Of a stretch of DNA of 36,102 bases, positions 1 to 7,456 are shown in pieces. The notes beneath the pieces are model-generated. The model was given only the letters and a program-made list of their open reading frames with translations, did no database searches and had not been told where the DNA came from. The DNA is taken from assembly GCA_013298865.1 (NCBI GenBank), contig JAAFJL010000037.1, forward strand, positions 1 through 36,102, given 5' to 3'. The first letter of the stretch is position 1. Each line of letters starts with the position of its first letter. The translations under genes and the position numbers were made by a program. The DNA comes from Cytophagales bacterium (GTDB lineage Bacteria; Bacteroidota; Bacteroidia; Cytophagales; Spirosomataceae).

Positions 1-102
1 ATCAAAACAGACGAAGTTTTCCTCAGAATTTCTGGTAAAATCCAACAAGATTCCGAACATTACGAATTGATTTCCAAATACTTACCAAGCGTGAGCATAT
101 AA
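1..102 (+). CDS. C-terminal 33 residues of an upstream gene, possibly DUF3822
   Basis: Frame 1 is open from the first base and ends in TAA at 100-102, giving a 33-residue tail that ends KYLPSVSI. In many Bacteroidota a DUF3822 (actin-like ATPase fold) gene lies just upstream of coaD, often with rsmD. The pattern seen here (a hydrophobic strand, SGKI, then DSEHYELISKYL) resembles what I recall of the DUF3822 C-terminus. The assignment rests on position and that weak resemblance only. It could be a chance open frame, but its length, its normal codon use and the 98-bp gap to coaD fit a real gene end. Confidence 0.4.
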   Translation: MKTDEVFLRISGKIQQDSEHYELISKYLPSVSI

Positions 103-200
103 ATTAATTGTTGGAGTTTGAATGGTAGACACAATTACTTTCAATTTTTACAAACAAATTCCTCCTTCAAATTACCTTAAAACTTGACAACTCAGACTCT

Positions 201-653
201 ATGAAAAAAATCGCATTTTTCCCAGGCTCTTTCGACCCATTTACCAAAGGACATCATGATATTGTGATGCGTGGTTTGACAATTTTTGATGAAATTATTA
301 TCGGAATTGGTCATAATGCCAATAAAGTACGATATTTTCCCATCGAGAAAATGACTACTTGGATTGAACAAACTTTTGAAGGAAAACCAGTTAAAGTGGT
401 GTCTTACAACGACTTAACGGCAAATATTGCCAAGCAAATGAATGCAGATTTTATTCTGAGAGGTCTGAGAAATACAACCGATTTTGAATACGAAAACTCA
501 ATTGCCCAAGTGAACCGTTACTTAGTAGAAGGAATGGAAACGGTCTTTTTGATAACTTCTCCACACCTTGCCCCGATAAGCTCTACAATTATCAGAGATT
601 TACATAGATACGGAACAAATATTGATGATTTTATTCCGTATAATTTGGACTAA
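201..653 (+). CDS. coaD: Phosphopantetheine adenylyltransferase
   Basis: Cytoplasmic enzyme of coenzyme A synthesis that transfers AMP from ATP to 4'-phosphopantetheine, giving dephospho-CoA and pyrophosphate. The 150-aa length is usual for bacterial CoaD. The N-terminal nucleotidyltransferase signature GSFDPFTKGH (residues 9-18) holds the T/HxGH ATP-binding motif, RGLRNTTDFEYE forms the phosphopantetheine/ATP region, and ISSTIIRDL near the C-terminus is the conserved S-T-x-x-R segment. The ATG at 201 places the first beta-strand (KKIAFFPGSFDP) where the family has it. It precedes a lipoprotein gene (21 bp) and nadK, so two cofactor genes lie on one likely transcript. Confidence 0.97.
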   Translation: MKKIAFFPGSFDPFTKGHHDIVMRGLTIFDEIIIGIGHNANKVRYFPIEKMTTWIEQTFEGKPVKVVSYNDLTANIAKQMNADFILRGLRNTTDFEYENSIAQVNRYLVEGMETVFLITSPHLAPISSTIIRDLHRYGTNIDDFIPYNLD

Positions 654-674
654 GTATTTGATTGTTAAAAACTT

Positions 675-1442
675 ATGAAAAGAATAGCAAGCCTGTGTTT
701 ATCTTTCTGCTTACTTTGTAGTTGTGGAGATATGTCTTCAAATGATAAAAAAAAGCCCATTGATAGTCTCAAAAATACGGTTTATCAAAGTACAAAAATG
801 CCAAGAGATACGACCAAAATAAAGGTCAATTTCGATAAAGAAGAGCCAAATTTTTATTCCAAATCAGATTTAGCAAATATTTTAGAATTTTATCCAGAAC
901 TCAACCAAGAAAGTTACGATTCACCAGACATCTCATGGAACAATAGAGGCTTATGTGGAGATAGTACAGATCATTGGTTTTCGGGTGAGGCTGGGCAAGA
1001 CCAATATTATGTTTTGTATGGTTATTATCACAGACAACGAAATGGTGAACAAAACCTTCAAAATGAAAGGAAGAAAATTACTATTCTTTATCAAAAAATC
1101 AACGAAATTTTTGGAAAGTTATCACATGGAGGGACAGGTTTTGGTCACTTATATCAGCGAATTGAAGGCTACGTTGAGCATGATTTAGATTTGTTGATTT
1201 ATGAAAGAAAATCAAGCAGAGAAAAAAAATATGACATCACAAAACAGAAAAAAATATTTATCCAATCACTCAGACAAATCGTTGCAGACGAAACCCATTC
1301 AGACATTGACATTACCGATGATTTAGAAAAAACCAGTCAAATCAACGAATTGAATAAAGTTATTGACAAAATTGACGAAGAGATTACGGAGTATTTTTAC
1401 CTTAAAAAAACTCAACTTTTTTGTTATGAACATTATAGGTAA
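675..1442 (+). CDS. Predicted lipoprotein of unknown function
   Basis: A 255-aa protein with a signal peptide and an SPII lipobox (LCSC, lipid-bearing Cys17), followed by a Ser/Lys-rich linker. The mature part is hydrophilic, rich in Lys, Glu and Tyr, with a short Gly/Trp/Tyr-rich stretch around residues 93-118 and a helical charged C-terminal third. I recognise no family. It begins 21 bp after coaD and ends 46 bp before nadK, so it is probably co-transcribed with both, although nothing connects it to cofactor synthesis. The signal and lipobox are visible in the sequence; membrane anchoring is inferred. It may be a lineage-specific envelope lipoprotein. Confidence 0.75.
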   Translation: MKRIASLCLSFCLLCSCGDMSSNDKKKPIDSLKNTVYQSTKMPRDTTKIKVNFDKEEPNFYSKSDLANILEFYPELNQESYDSPDISWNNRGLCGDSTDHWFSGEAGQDQYYVLYGYYHRQRNGEQNLQNERKKITILYQKINEIFGKLSHGGTGFGHLYQRIEGYVEHDLDLLIYERKSSREKKYDITKQKKIFIQSLRQIVADETHSDIDITDDLEKTSQINELNKVIDKIDEEITEYFYLKKTQLFCYEHYR

Positions 1443-1488
1443 TGAATAGATTATCAGATTATTACACTGAAATTCCAGCAATAAAAAT

Positions 1489-2382
1489 ATGAAAAAAATA
1501 GCGATTCATGGTCGAAATTTTTCTGAAAATATACTTCCATTTGTACAAGGAATGTTTGATGACCTTGCCGAACGAAATTGTGAAGTCATCATTTCAGAAA
1601 CCTATCAAAACTTCCTTTCAACGACCAATATCAATCATAATGTTACCCAGTTTTATGATACTAAAAAAGGTGTTTTCGAGGCAGATTGTGTACTCAGTCT
1701 CGGAGGCGATGGAACACTTTTGGAGTCGGTCACACACGTTCGAGAACGAGAAATCCCAATTTTGGGTATCAATACAGGTCGTTTGGGTTTTTTGGCGGCA
1801 ATTTCTCCCGATAAAATCAAGGAAAGTTTATCCGAACTTTTCAACAATGAATTTGAGATTGAAAGACGCTCGTTGGTTGGTATTGAAACAACACAAAATG
1901 GTGAGGTAGTAGAGTTTTTTGATGGCGTAAACTTTGGTTTGAACGAATTAGGTTTAATGAAAACTGATACCTCTTCAATGATTGTTATTAAGTCATATCT
2001 GAATGGACAAGAACTAAATGCTTATTGGGCGGATGGGCTAATTATCTCAACACCAACGGGTTCTACAGGATATTGCCTTAGCGTTGGTGGTCCATTGGTC
2101 ATGCCTACATCGGATATTTTTGTTATTGCCCCCATGAGTCCACACAATCTAAATGTGCGTCCATTAGTAGTTTCGAGTGACGTAGTGATGAGTTTTGAAA
2201 TAGAAAGCCGAAGTAAAAACTTCATGATTTCATTAGATTCACGCTCAAAAGTTGTGGATAGCGATACTAAAATCACAATGAAAAGAGAAAGTTTTGATGC
2301 TTGCGTGATTAAAATGAAAGATACCAATTTCCTAAATACCCTAAGAAGTAAGCTCAATTGGGGTTTAGATGTGAGAAACTAA
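1489..2382 (+). CDS. nadK: NAD kinase
   Basis: ATP (or polyphosphate)-dependent phosphorylation of NAD+ to NADP+, in the cytoplasm. The 297-aa length is typical. The catalytic GGDGT motif is at residues 72-76, followed by the conserved PILGINTGRLGFLA segment, and the second conserved block DGLIISTPTGSTGYCLSVGG is in the C-terminal beta-sandwich domain. The ATG start gives MKKIAIHGRN, a normal first strand of the family. A palindromic repeat element begins 3 bp after the stop codon and probably forms the 3' end of the transcript. In many Bacteroidota nadK is followed by a DUF6089 gene, as here. Confidence 0.97.
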   Translation: MKKIAIHGRNFSENILPFVQGMFDDLAERNCEVIISETYQNFLSTTNINHNVTQFYDTKKGVFEADCVLSLGGDGTLLESVTHVREREIPILGINTGRLGFLAAISPDKIKESLSELFNNEFEIERRSLVGIETTQNGEVVEFFDGVNFGLNELGLMKTDTSSMIVIKSYLNGQELNAYWADGLIISTPTGSTGYCLSVGGPLVMPTSDIFVIAPMSPHNLNVRPLVVSSDVVMSFEIESRSKNFMISLDSRSKVVDSDTKITMKRESFDACVIKMKDTNFLNTLRSKLNWGLDVRN

Positions 2383-2384
2383 CC

Positions 2385-2538
2385 TTTTCAATTACCAATA
2401 AACAATTATCAATTTAGCGTGCGTCATTAGGCATGAGTAAGTACTTCGAATGATGATTGCTATATGTTTTACGGCAAACGGCTTACAACTTAATAACTGT
2501 TTACTGATAATTGATAACTGTTCACTGGTAATTGAAAA
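2385..2538. repeat. Inverted-repeat element with AATTATCA-type arms after nadK
   Basis: The left arm (2385-2414) and right arm (2509-2538) are inverted copies matching at 27 of 30 positions by eye. They share the blocks CAATTACCA and TTATCAATT, and enclose about 94 bp without a gene. The arms resemble those at 20577-20769 and the short copy at 21511-21543, so this is a dispersed family. It starts 3 bp after the nadK stop. A folded RNA from it could act as a 3' end or stabiliser; mobility is not shown. Confidence 0.7.
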
Positions 2539-2654
2539 CTGGCATTATTTTAGCTAAAAATTAATTGAAAAAGCCCCATTAAATACAACAAATCTTAAAT
2601 TCGGGCGTTTGAAAAATAAGAAATTGCCCAAATTAAGTTAAGAATTTTAATCTG

Positions 2655-3722
2655 ATGAAAAAAAATATAGTCATTCTTGCTGCCTCATTACTCTGTTTTA
2701 ACTTAACAGAAAGTAAAGCTCAGTTCAAATTTTCTAATCTTTTTGGAAAAAATGAAGGAGGTACTCGCTCCCTTTTTGAACCCCATTCTACGGTAAGTTT
2801 CGGTGCTGGGGCTGCTCAGTATTTAGGAGAATTAAATCCTTATGGACGTACAGTTGCGGCAGTTTTCAATCCAAAAAGTTTACGTTGGGGAGCAAATTTT
2901 ACTTACACTCGTTATATGTCACCTACTTTTAGTGCAAGAGTTGGTTTAAGTTGGATTCGAGTTTCGGGAGATGACAACCAAATGGACGGCGTAAAAGGAT
3001 ACGAAGTAAATTTTATCAGAAACCTTCATTTCAGAAATGATATAAAAGAATTAATGATTGCAGGGCAATATGATTTTATTCGTGGAGGAAGAAGTTACCA
3101 TAGAAGAGAACCCTTAATTCCATATATTTTTGGCGGATTAGCCGTTTTTGCCCATGATCCAGTAGCAAAAGCAGATCCAATCAATACCACAGATGGTGTT
3201 AGTAAATGGGAACGCCTTCAGCCACTTCGTACAGAAGGACAAGGTGGTGGTCCAAATTATGATGCAAAACCATATTCTTTAGTAAATCTTGCCATTCCAT
3301 TAGGTTTTGGCATTAGAAAGAAAATGAATGAAAGTTGGGATTTAGGTGTAGAAGCAGCATTTAGATATACGTTTTCAGATTATATTGATGATGTTGGTGG
3401 TAAATATGCCGTTCCTGGGGACTTGAAAAATGTAAAAGATCTTTCTGCAGCGATGGGAAATCGTACTTTAGAAAGAATAGCAGTAATTTCTGGCAAAGGA
3501 CGTGCAGACGGACTGAGAGATTATTTAGTAGCAAATGGTCTTCCATCATATAGCGACCCAAGTGTAGATCCTTTTTCAGTTGGAGGAGGTGGTGCTCCAA
3601 TCCCGGGTTTTGGTCCAGGTGAAGGTAGAGGAAGTAGTAAGCTCAAAGACAGTTATATGACATTGATGGTAAGTTTGATTTATCATATTCCACCAAAAAT
3701 CAAATGTCCTCCATTGAGATAG
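2655..3722 (+). CDS. DUF6089-type outer-membrane beta-barrel protein
   Basis: A 355-aa protein with a Sec signal peptide (cleavage probably after SKAQ, about residue 23). The mature part has alternating aromatic and hydrophobic strands, as in a porin-like beta-barrel, with the sequence SFGAGAAQYLGELNPYG and later YIFGGLAVFAHDP, both typical of DUF6089. A Gly/Pro-rich stretch with GGGGAPIPGFG lies near residues 310-325 before the last strand, which ends in YHIPPKIKCPPL. The family commonly sits after nadK and before uppS and bamA in Bacteroidota, which suggests an envelope role, but its function is not established. A second, shorter family member follows. Confidence 0.85.
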   Translation: MKKNIVILAASLLCFNLTESKAQFKFSNLFGKNEGGTRSLFEPHSTVSFGAGAAQYLGELNPYGRTVAAVFNPKSLRWGANFTYTRYMSPTFSARVGLSWIRVSGDDNQMDGVKGYEVNFIRNLHFRNDIKELMIAGQYDFIRGGRSYHRREPLIPYIFGGLAVFAHDPVAKADPINTTDGVSKWERLQPLRTEGQGGGPNYDAKPYSLVNLAIPLGFGIRKKMNESWDLGVEAAFRYTFSDYIDDVGGKYAVPGDLKNVKDLSAAMGNRTLERIAVISGKGRADGLRDYLVANGLPSYSDPSVDPFSVGGGGAPIPGFGPGEGRGSSKLKDSYMTLMVSLIYHIPPKIKCPPLR

Positions 3723-3742
3723 TAGATTTGAAAATTAGTTAA

Positions 3743-3898
3743 GGGAATTTGTAAAAAATAAAGTACCGATTTCACCACAAAAGGCACTGGGTGGTACTCC
3801 ACAAAGAAAGCAAAAGTTAATGATTACAAATCTTTGTTTTCTTTGTGCCTTTTGTGGTAAAAAGAAAGTACATGGTACTTTTAAATTTACAATTTCCC
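3743..3898. repeat. Inverted-repeat element with ACCACAAAAGGCAC arms
   Basis: Between the two DUF6089 genes an exact 14-bp inverted pair, ACCACAAAAGGCAC at 3774-3787 and its complement at 3845-3858, is framed by an outer 13-bp pair (3743-3755 and 3886-3898, one mismatch). The motif CACAAAGAAA(G/A)CAAA follows the inner arm in both orientations. Similar ACCACAAAGGCACAAAG palindromes are, from memory, common intergenic repeats in bacteria including Bacteroidota. The element may also act as a transcript end for the upstream gene. Confidence 0.7.
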
Positions 3899-4000
3899 TA
3901 ATTTGAAAATGTCAGGAAAATTGCCTGACATTTTTGATTAAAACCTTACAATAACTTGAACCAGCGTAGATTAAATATTTTTTTCTTAATTGAGGACTTT

Positions 4001-4714
4001 ATGAATTTTCAAATTTTTAAATCTCCAAATTTCCCGATTAAGAATTGTATCGTCTTTTTGTTTCTAATTACTTTCGTGAATAAAAGTCATGCTCAGAAAG
4101 TTGAAATAGGAGCGGGCGTAGGTACAATGCTTTATAAAGGAGATATTTCACCGTCATTCAATCCTATATTCTCTCAGTTTGGCGGACAATTCTTTTTTAG
4201 ATACAACCTGTCAAATTCTGTTACGTTTCGTGCTGGAGCTTTGTTAGGAAGCATCAGTGCAGATGATACCAAAGTTGATGACCCTTTTAATCAGGCAAGA
4301 GGCTATTCTTTCCGAACAAGAATTGATGAATTGAACCTGCTGACGGAATATAATTTTTTCAATTACAAATACAATCGTTATCATAAAGATTGGTCACCGT
4401 ATGTATTTGGTGGAGTAGGCTTCATGAAATTTTCACCAAAGACCGACCCCGCACCTTCTCAAGCATTAGCTCCGTACAATACCAATCAAGTTGTTTTTCC
4501 TTATGGAGCAGGTATAAAGTATCATTTGAAAGGACCATGGAACTTGAACCTTGAATTTGGTAGTCGCTATACCCTGACAGACTATTTAGACAATTACGGA
4601 AAAGATAATCCAGGAGCTACAAAACTTGAACAAAGTGATTATACAAGAAATGATATTTATTATTTTGTGAGCGTAGGTTTGACTTACAAATTCATGAGAA
4701 TCGTTTGTCCATAG
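4001..4714 (+). CDS. DUF6089-type outer-membrane beta-barrel protein, second copy
   Basis: A 237-aa protein from the ATG at 4001. The frame stays open to an earlier ATG at 3956, but the 4001 start puts a normal signal peptide at the N-terminus (hydrophobic core CIVFLFLITFV, cleavage near SHAQ) and has a GAGGA sequence 4-8 bp upstream. The mature part begins KVEIGAGVGTMLYKGDISP, continues with barrel-like strands, includes YVFGGVGFMKFSPK and ends TYKFMRIVCP. It shares the layout of the preceding protein (YLGEL/YKGDI, YIFGG/YVFGG, RYTFSDYIDD/RYTLTDYLDN), so the two are probably tandem paralogues. Role in the outer membrane is inferred from the family. Confidence 0.82.
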   Translation: MNFQIFKSPNFPIKNCIVFLFLITFVNKSHAQKVEIGAGVGTMLYKGDISPSFNPIFSQFGGQFFFRYNLSNSVTFRAGALLGSISADDTKVDDPFNQARGYSFRTRIDELNLLTEYNFFNYKYNRYHKDWSPYVFGGVGFMKFSPKTDPAPSQALAPYNTNQVVFPYGAGIKYHLKGPWNLNLEFGSRYTLTDYLDNYGKDNPGATKLEQSDYTRNDIYYFVSVGLTYKFMRIVCP

Positions 4715-4790
4715 TGAGTCATGAAGTTTTGAGTTAGTAAGTTGTCAAGTCAAAAAAAAGGTAATTCATTGATTATGAATAATTTAAACA

Positions 4791-4821
4791 AAATGCCCCA
4801 AACATATAATTTGGGGCATTT
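4791..4821. terminator. Bidirectional intrinsic terminator
   Basis: A perfect 12-bp stem (AAATGCCCCAAA at 4791-4802, complement at 4810-4821) with a 7-base loop and A/T tracts on both sides lies between two convergent genes, the DUF6089 gene (+) and the photolyase gene (-). It can end transcripts from either side. Confidence 0.85.
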
Positions 4822-4837
4822 TTGTTTTTGAAACGAA

Positions 4838-6148
4838 TCAATCTCCCTTCCCCAAAGCGACTTTATATGCCTCTAATACTCGATTTCTTGCAAATTCATG
4901 GTTTACGATTGGTTGTGGGTAATCAAAGCTATTGAGTTCTGGAATCCAAGTTTTGATGTATTCTAATTGTTTGTCGAATTTTTGGGTTTGCAATGTAGGA
5001 TTAAAAACCCTGAAATATGGAGCAGCGTCACAGCCACTACCAGATGCCCATTGCCAGCCACCATTGTTAGCGGAAAAGTCAAAGTCCAATAGCTTTTGTG
5101 CGAAATAAGCCTCGCCCCAACGCCAATCTATCAATAAATGTTTAGTCAGGAAACTTGCCACAATCATCCGTACCCGATTGTGCATAAAACCCGTAGTGTT
5201 CAATTCTCGCATACCAGCATCCACGATTGGGTAACCAGTTTTTCCCTGACACCATTTTTGAAACTCGTCTTCATTATTTCGCCATTGCATCGCATCGTAC
5301 TGGATTCTGAAAGCCTGCCCTTTGCCGATGTGCGGAAAATGATGCAAAATATTGAAATAAAAATCTCTCCAAATCAATTCATTCAGCCAAGTTTCAGACA
5401 ATCCCTGAGCTTTTCGTGCTAATTCTCTGATACTAATTGTTCCAAAACGCAAATGAACCGAAAGTCGAGTTGTACCCATGATAGCAGGAAAGTCTCTTTT
5501 CTCAGCATAATTTTTTACAATCAATTCTCGCACTTCCTTTGACGGGAATTTCATACCGATTGCTTCAAAACCCATTGATGCTAAAGTTGGAATTTCAGAA
5601 GGTTTAACCGTTAGAAAATTCTGGAAATATTCTTCGGTTGGATATGATTTCAGATAAAATTCATTCACTTTTTCTTTCCACTTTCTACTATACGGTGTGA
5701 AAACAGTATAAGGTGTTCCTGCCCCAGAAAGCACTTCATTTTTTTCAAAAATAGCCTGGTCTTTAAACGTATGAAACGCCACATTTTCAGTCATAGCGTA
5801 TTCCTTAATCATGTTGTCACGTTCATTGGCGTAAAGCTCATAATCGTGATTCGTATAAATTTCAGCTACCTCATATTGTTCCAAAAGCATCGGAAAAATT
5901 TCAGAAGGTTTTCCGTAATGAACTGATAATGAAGAACCTATGCTAACGAGTTCTTCCTGCATACCCGAAAGAGCCTGATGAATAAACTCGACACGGCGGT
6001 CTTTTTTATCTTGTAATTTATCCAGAATCTCACGATCAAAAATAAAAATTGGAAGAACTTTATGACCACTTTTCAGGGCGTGATACAAGGCGGCATTATC
6101 ATGAAGACGTAAATCTCGACGAAACCAACAGAGAGCAATTTTTGACAT
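4838..6148 (-). CDS. Deoxyribodipyrimidine photo-lyase (cryptochrome/photolyase family)
   Basis: Flavoenzyme that uses blue or near-UV light to split cyclobutane pyrimidine dimers. The 436-aa protein opens with the alpha/beta photolyase domain (ALCWFRRDLRLHDNAALYHAL) and continues into the helical FAD-binding domain, seen in GTTRLSVHLRFGTISIREL, ELIWRDFYFNIL, TGFMHNRVRMIVASFL and NNGGWQWASGSGCDAAPYFR. These segments are hallmarks of class I CPD photolyases, including the Trp/Asn-rich FAD pocket. A (6-4) photolyase or DASH cryptochrome is less likely from length and motifs. ATG start at 6148. It stands alone on the minus strand and ends at the shared terminator. Confidence 0.93.
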   Translation of the reverse strand: MSKIALCWFRRDLRLHDNAALYHALKSGHKVLPIFIFDREILDKLQDKKDRRVEFIHQALSGMQEELVSIGSSLSVHYGKPSEIFPMLLEQYEVAEIYTNHDYELYANERDNMIKEYAMTENVAFHTFKDQAIFEKNEVLSGAGTPYTVFTPYSRKWKEKVNEFYLKSYPTEEYFQNFLTVKPSEIPTLASMGFEAIGMKFPSKEVRELIVKNYAEKRDFPAIMGTTRLSVHLRFGTISIRELARKAQGLSETWLNELIWRDFYFNILHHFPHIGKGQAFRIQYDAMQWRNNEDEFQKWCQGKTGYPIVDAGMRELNTTGFMHNRVRMIVASFLTKHLLIDWRWGEAYFAQKLLDFDFSANNGGWQWASGSGCDAAPYFRVFNPTLQTQKFDKQLEYIKTWIPELNSFDYPQPIVNHEFARNRVLEAYKVALGKGD

Positions 6149-6284
6149 AATTTGGTTTGATTTTATCTTATTTAACTTACCGTAGAATCATTTGTTTTAA
6201 TTTTCAGAATCAAAATTTTGTATGTTTTAATAAATATACGTTTATTGCAATAAAATAACTGTAAACATAAACCCTTAATTAAAA

Positions 6285-6551
6285 ATGAATAAGCCAAAAA
6301 ATTACATGGTAGAGTCCATTTTAGTAACATTATTTTGCTGTCTTCCATTAGGAATTGTCGGTATTATCAATGCTTCTAAAGTTGACGCAGCAGCAGCAGC
6401 AGGAAACGATGCTGAGGCACAAAGACTTTCAGCAGAAGCCTATAAATGGGTGAAGTACGGATTCTTTGCTGGTTTAGTAGTCATAGTACTTTATATTATT
6501 TTCATATTTGTACTTGGTGGTGCTGCCATTATGGGAGCAGCAAGTCAATAG
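6285..6551 (+). CDS. CD225/dispanin family small membrane protein
   Basis: An 88-aa protein with two hydrophobic segments (about residues 9-29 and 58-82) joined by a short polar loop. The pattern of a first helix with CCLPLGIVGIINASKV, an Ala-rich stretch, then A...SAEAYKWVKYG before the second helix matches the CD225/dispanin family (Pfam CD225), the family of vertebrate IFITM proteins. Bacterial members are small membrane proteins, often found beside RDD or zinc-ribbon proteins; their role is unknown. The Ala-rich turn is encoded by five GCA codons in a row (6387-6401). First gene of a four-gene operon; the next starts 4 bp after its stop. Confidence 0.85.
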   Translation: MNKPKNYMVESILVTLFCCLPLGIVGIINASKVDAAAAAGNDAEAQRLSAEAYKWVKYGFFAGLVVIVLYIIFIFVLGGAAIMGAASQ

Positions 6552-6555
6552 CAAT

Positions 6556-6957
6556 ATGTGGTATAAAGTTTTAATAGCAATCGCCTCAGTTTTGGCGGTT
6601 GCTATTTATTTTCAGTTTGACCCTGCCATTACTACAAATAATTTCCCCAAATGCCCTTTGTACAGTCTTACAAATCTTTACTGTACGGGGTGTGGTTCAC
6701 AAAGAGCGTTTCATCAGATTCTTCATGGTAATTTTATTCAAGCCACACACTATAACGTAATGGCTGTCATTTTTTTGCCCTACATTCTGTTGAAATACCT
6801 GATTGATTTAGTCAATTATTTGTTCAAAAAAAGTATTACCCTTAGTTTTTATTCAAATCGAAAAGTCAATTTATCTATCCTTGTAGTGTTTATCATTTTT
6901 ACAGTTTTAAGGAATATTCCAGTGTATCCTTTCAACTTGTTGGCACCACATAAATAA
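6556..6957 (+). CDS. DUF2752 family membrane protein, copy 1
   Basis: A 133-aa protein. The ATG at 6556 is chosen over an in-frame start at 6508 because it begins 4 bp after the dispanin stop and gives a normal first helix (YKVLIAIASVLAVAIYF). The family signature is clear: CPLYSLTNLYCTGCGSQRAFHQILHG, that is CP...YCxGCGxQRAxxxxLHG, followed by two further membrane helices and a C-terminal RNIPVYPFNLLAP. Three predicted transmembrane segments. Function is unknown; the Cys pair and Arg/His suggest a redox or metal-binding site facing one side of the membrane. Its paralogue at 7443 has exactly the same length. Confidence 0.85.
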   Translation: MWYKVLIAIASVLAVAIYFQFDPAITTNNFPKCPLYSLTNLYCTGCGSQRAFHQILHGNFIQATHYNVMAVIFLPYILLKYLIDLVNYLFKKSITLSFYSNRKVNLSILVVFIIFTVLRNIPVYPFNLLAPHK

Positions 6958-6976
6958 CCAATTCAAAAATAAAAAA

Positions 6977-7456
6977 ATGGAAAATAAAGTAATCGCTAAT
7001 ATCGGAAATAGAATTGTAGCTTACCTAATTGATGGTGCAATCTTAGGTGGAATTGCTGGCGTAATATTTATTGCCTCAATGGCAATAGGTATTGGAGCTA
7101 ATGCTGGTGGAAATGGTAGTGCAGGTGGAGTATTTGCAATCATTTTTGGAGTTGTATTCATTTATATAATTTATCCTTTGGGGTTTTTGTTATATTTTAC
7201 TCTAATGGAAGCATCCGAAAAGCAAGCTACCATCGGTAAGTCTGTTATGAAAATAAAAGTGGTCAATTATAATGGAGAAAGATTGAGTACGTCAGAATCA
7301 TTTGTTAGAAACTTCTTGGGTAGAATTGTATCAATGCTAACTTGTGGAATAGGCTTATTTATGGCATTATTTACAGAAAATAATCAAGGCTTACACGACA
7401 TGATTGGTAAAACTTATGTTGTTGAAGCCAACGCAATTACCAATGAAATCGAATAA
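6977..7456 (+). CDS. RDD family membrane protein
   Basis: A 159-aa protein with RDD-family features: near the N-terminus NRIVAYLIDGAILGGIAG, with the Arg and Asp of the first helix, a second helix pair, then GKSVMKIKVVNYNGERLSTSESFVRN (the G-x-x-x-x-x-K-V segment) and a last helix ending in ENNQGLHDMIGKTYVV, where the second conserved Asp lies. RDD proteins are membrane proteins of mostly unknown role; some have been linked to Na+(Li+)/H+ exchange. It lies 19 bp after the first DUF2752 gene and overlaps the second by 14 bp, so translation of the operon is probably coupled. Confidence 0.88.
   Translation: MENKVIANIGNRIVAYLIDGAILGGIAGVIFIASMAIGIGANAGGNGSAGGVFAIIFGVVFIYIIYPLGFLLYFTLMEASEKQATIGKSVMKIKVVNYNGERLSTSESFVRNFLGRIVSMLTCGIGLFMALFTENNQGLHDMIGKTYVVEANAITNEIE

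Noticed and set aside
2435-2460. A tRNA-like TTCGAAT sequence in the gap after nadK
   Set aside because: No acceptor stem, anticodon arm or CCA end can be drawn around it; no tRNA or rRNA was found elsewhere in the window.
6387-6401. A phase-variable microsatellite (five GCA units) in the dispanin gene
   Set aside because: Trinucleotide changes would not shift the frame and five units are few. The Ala run fits the family's Ala-rich loop.
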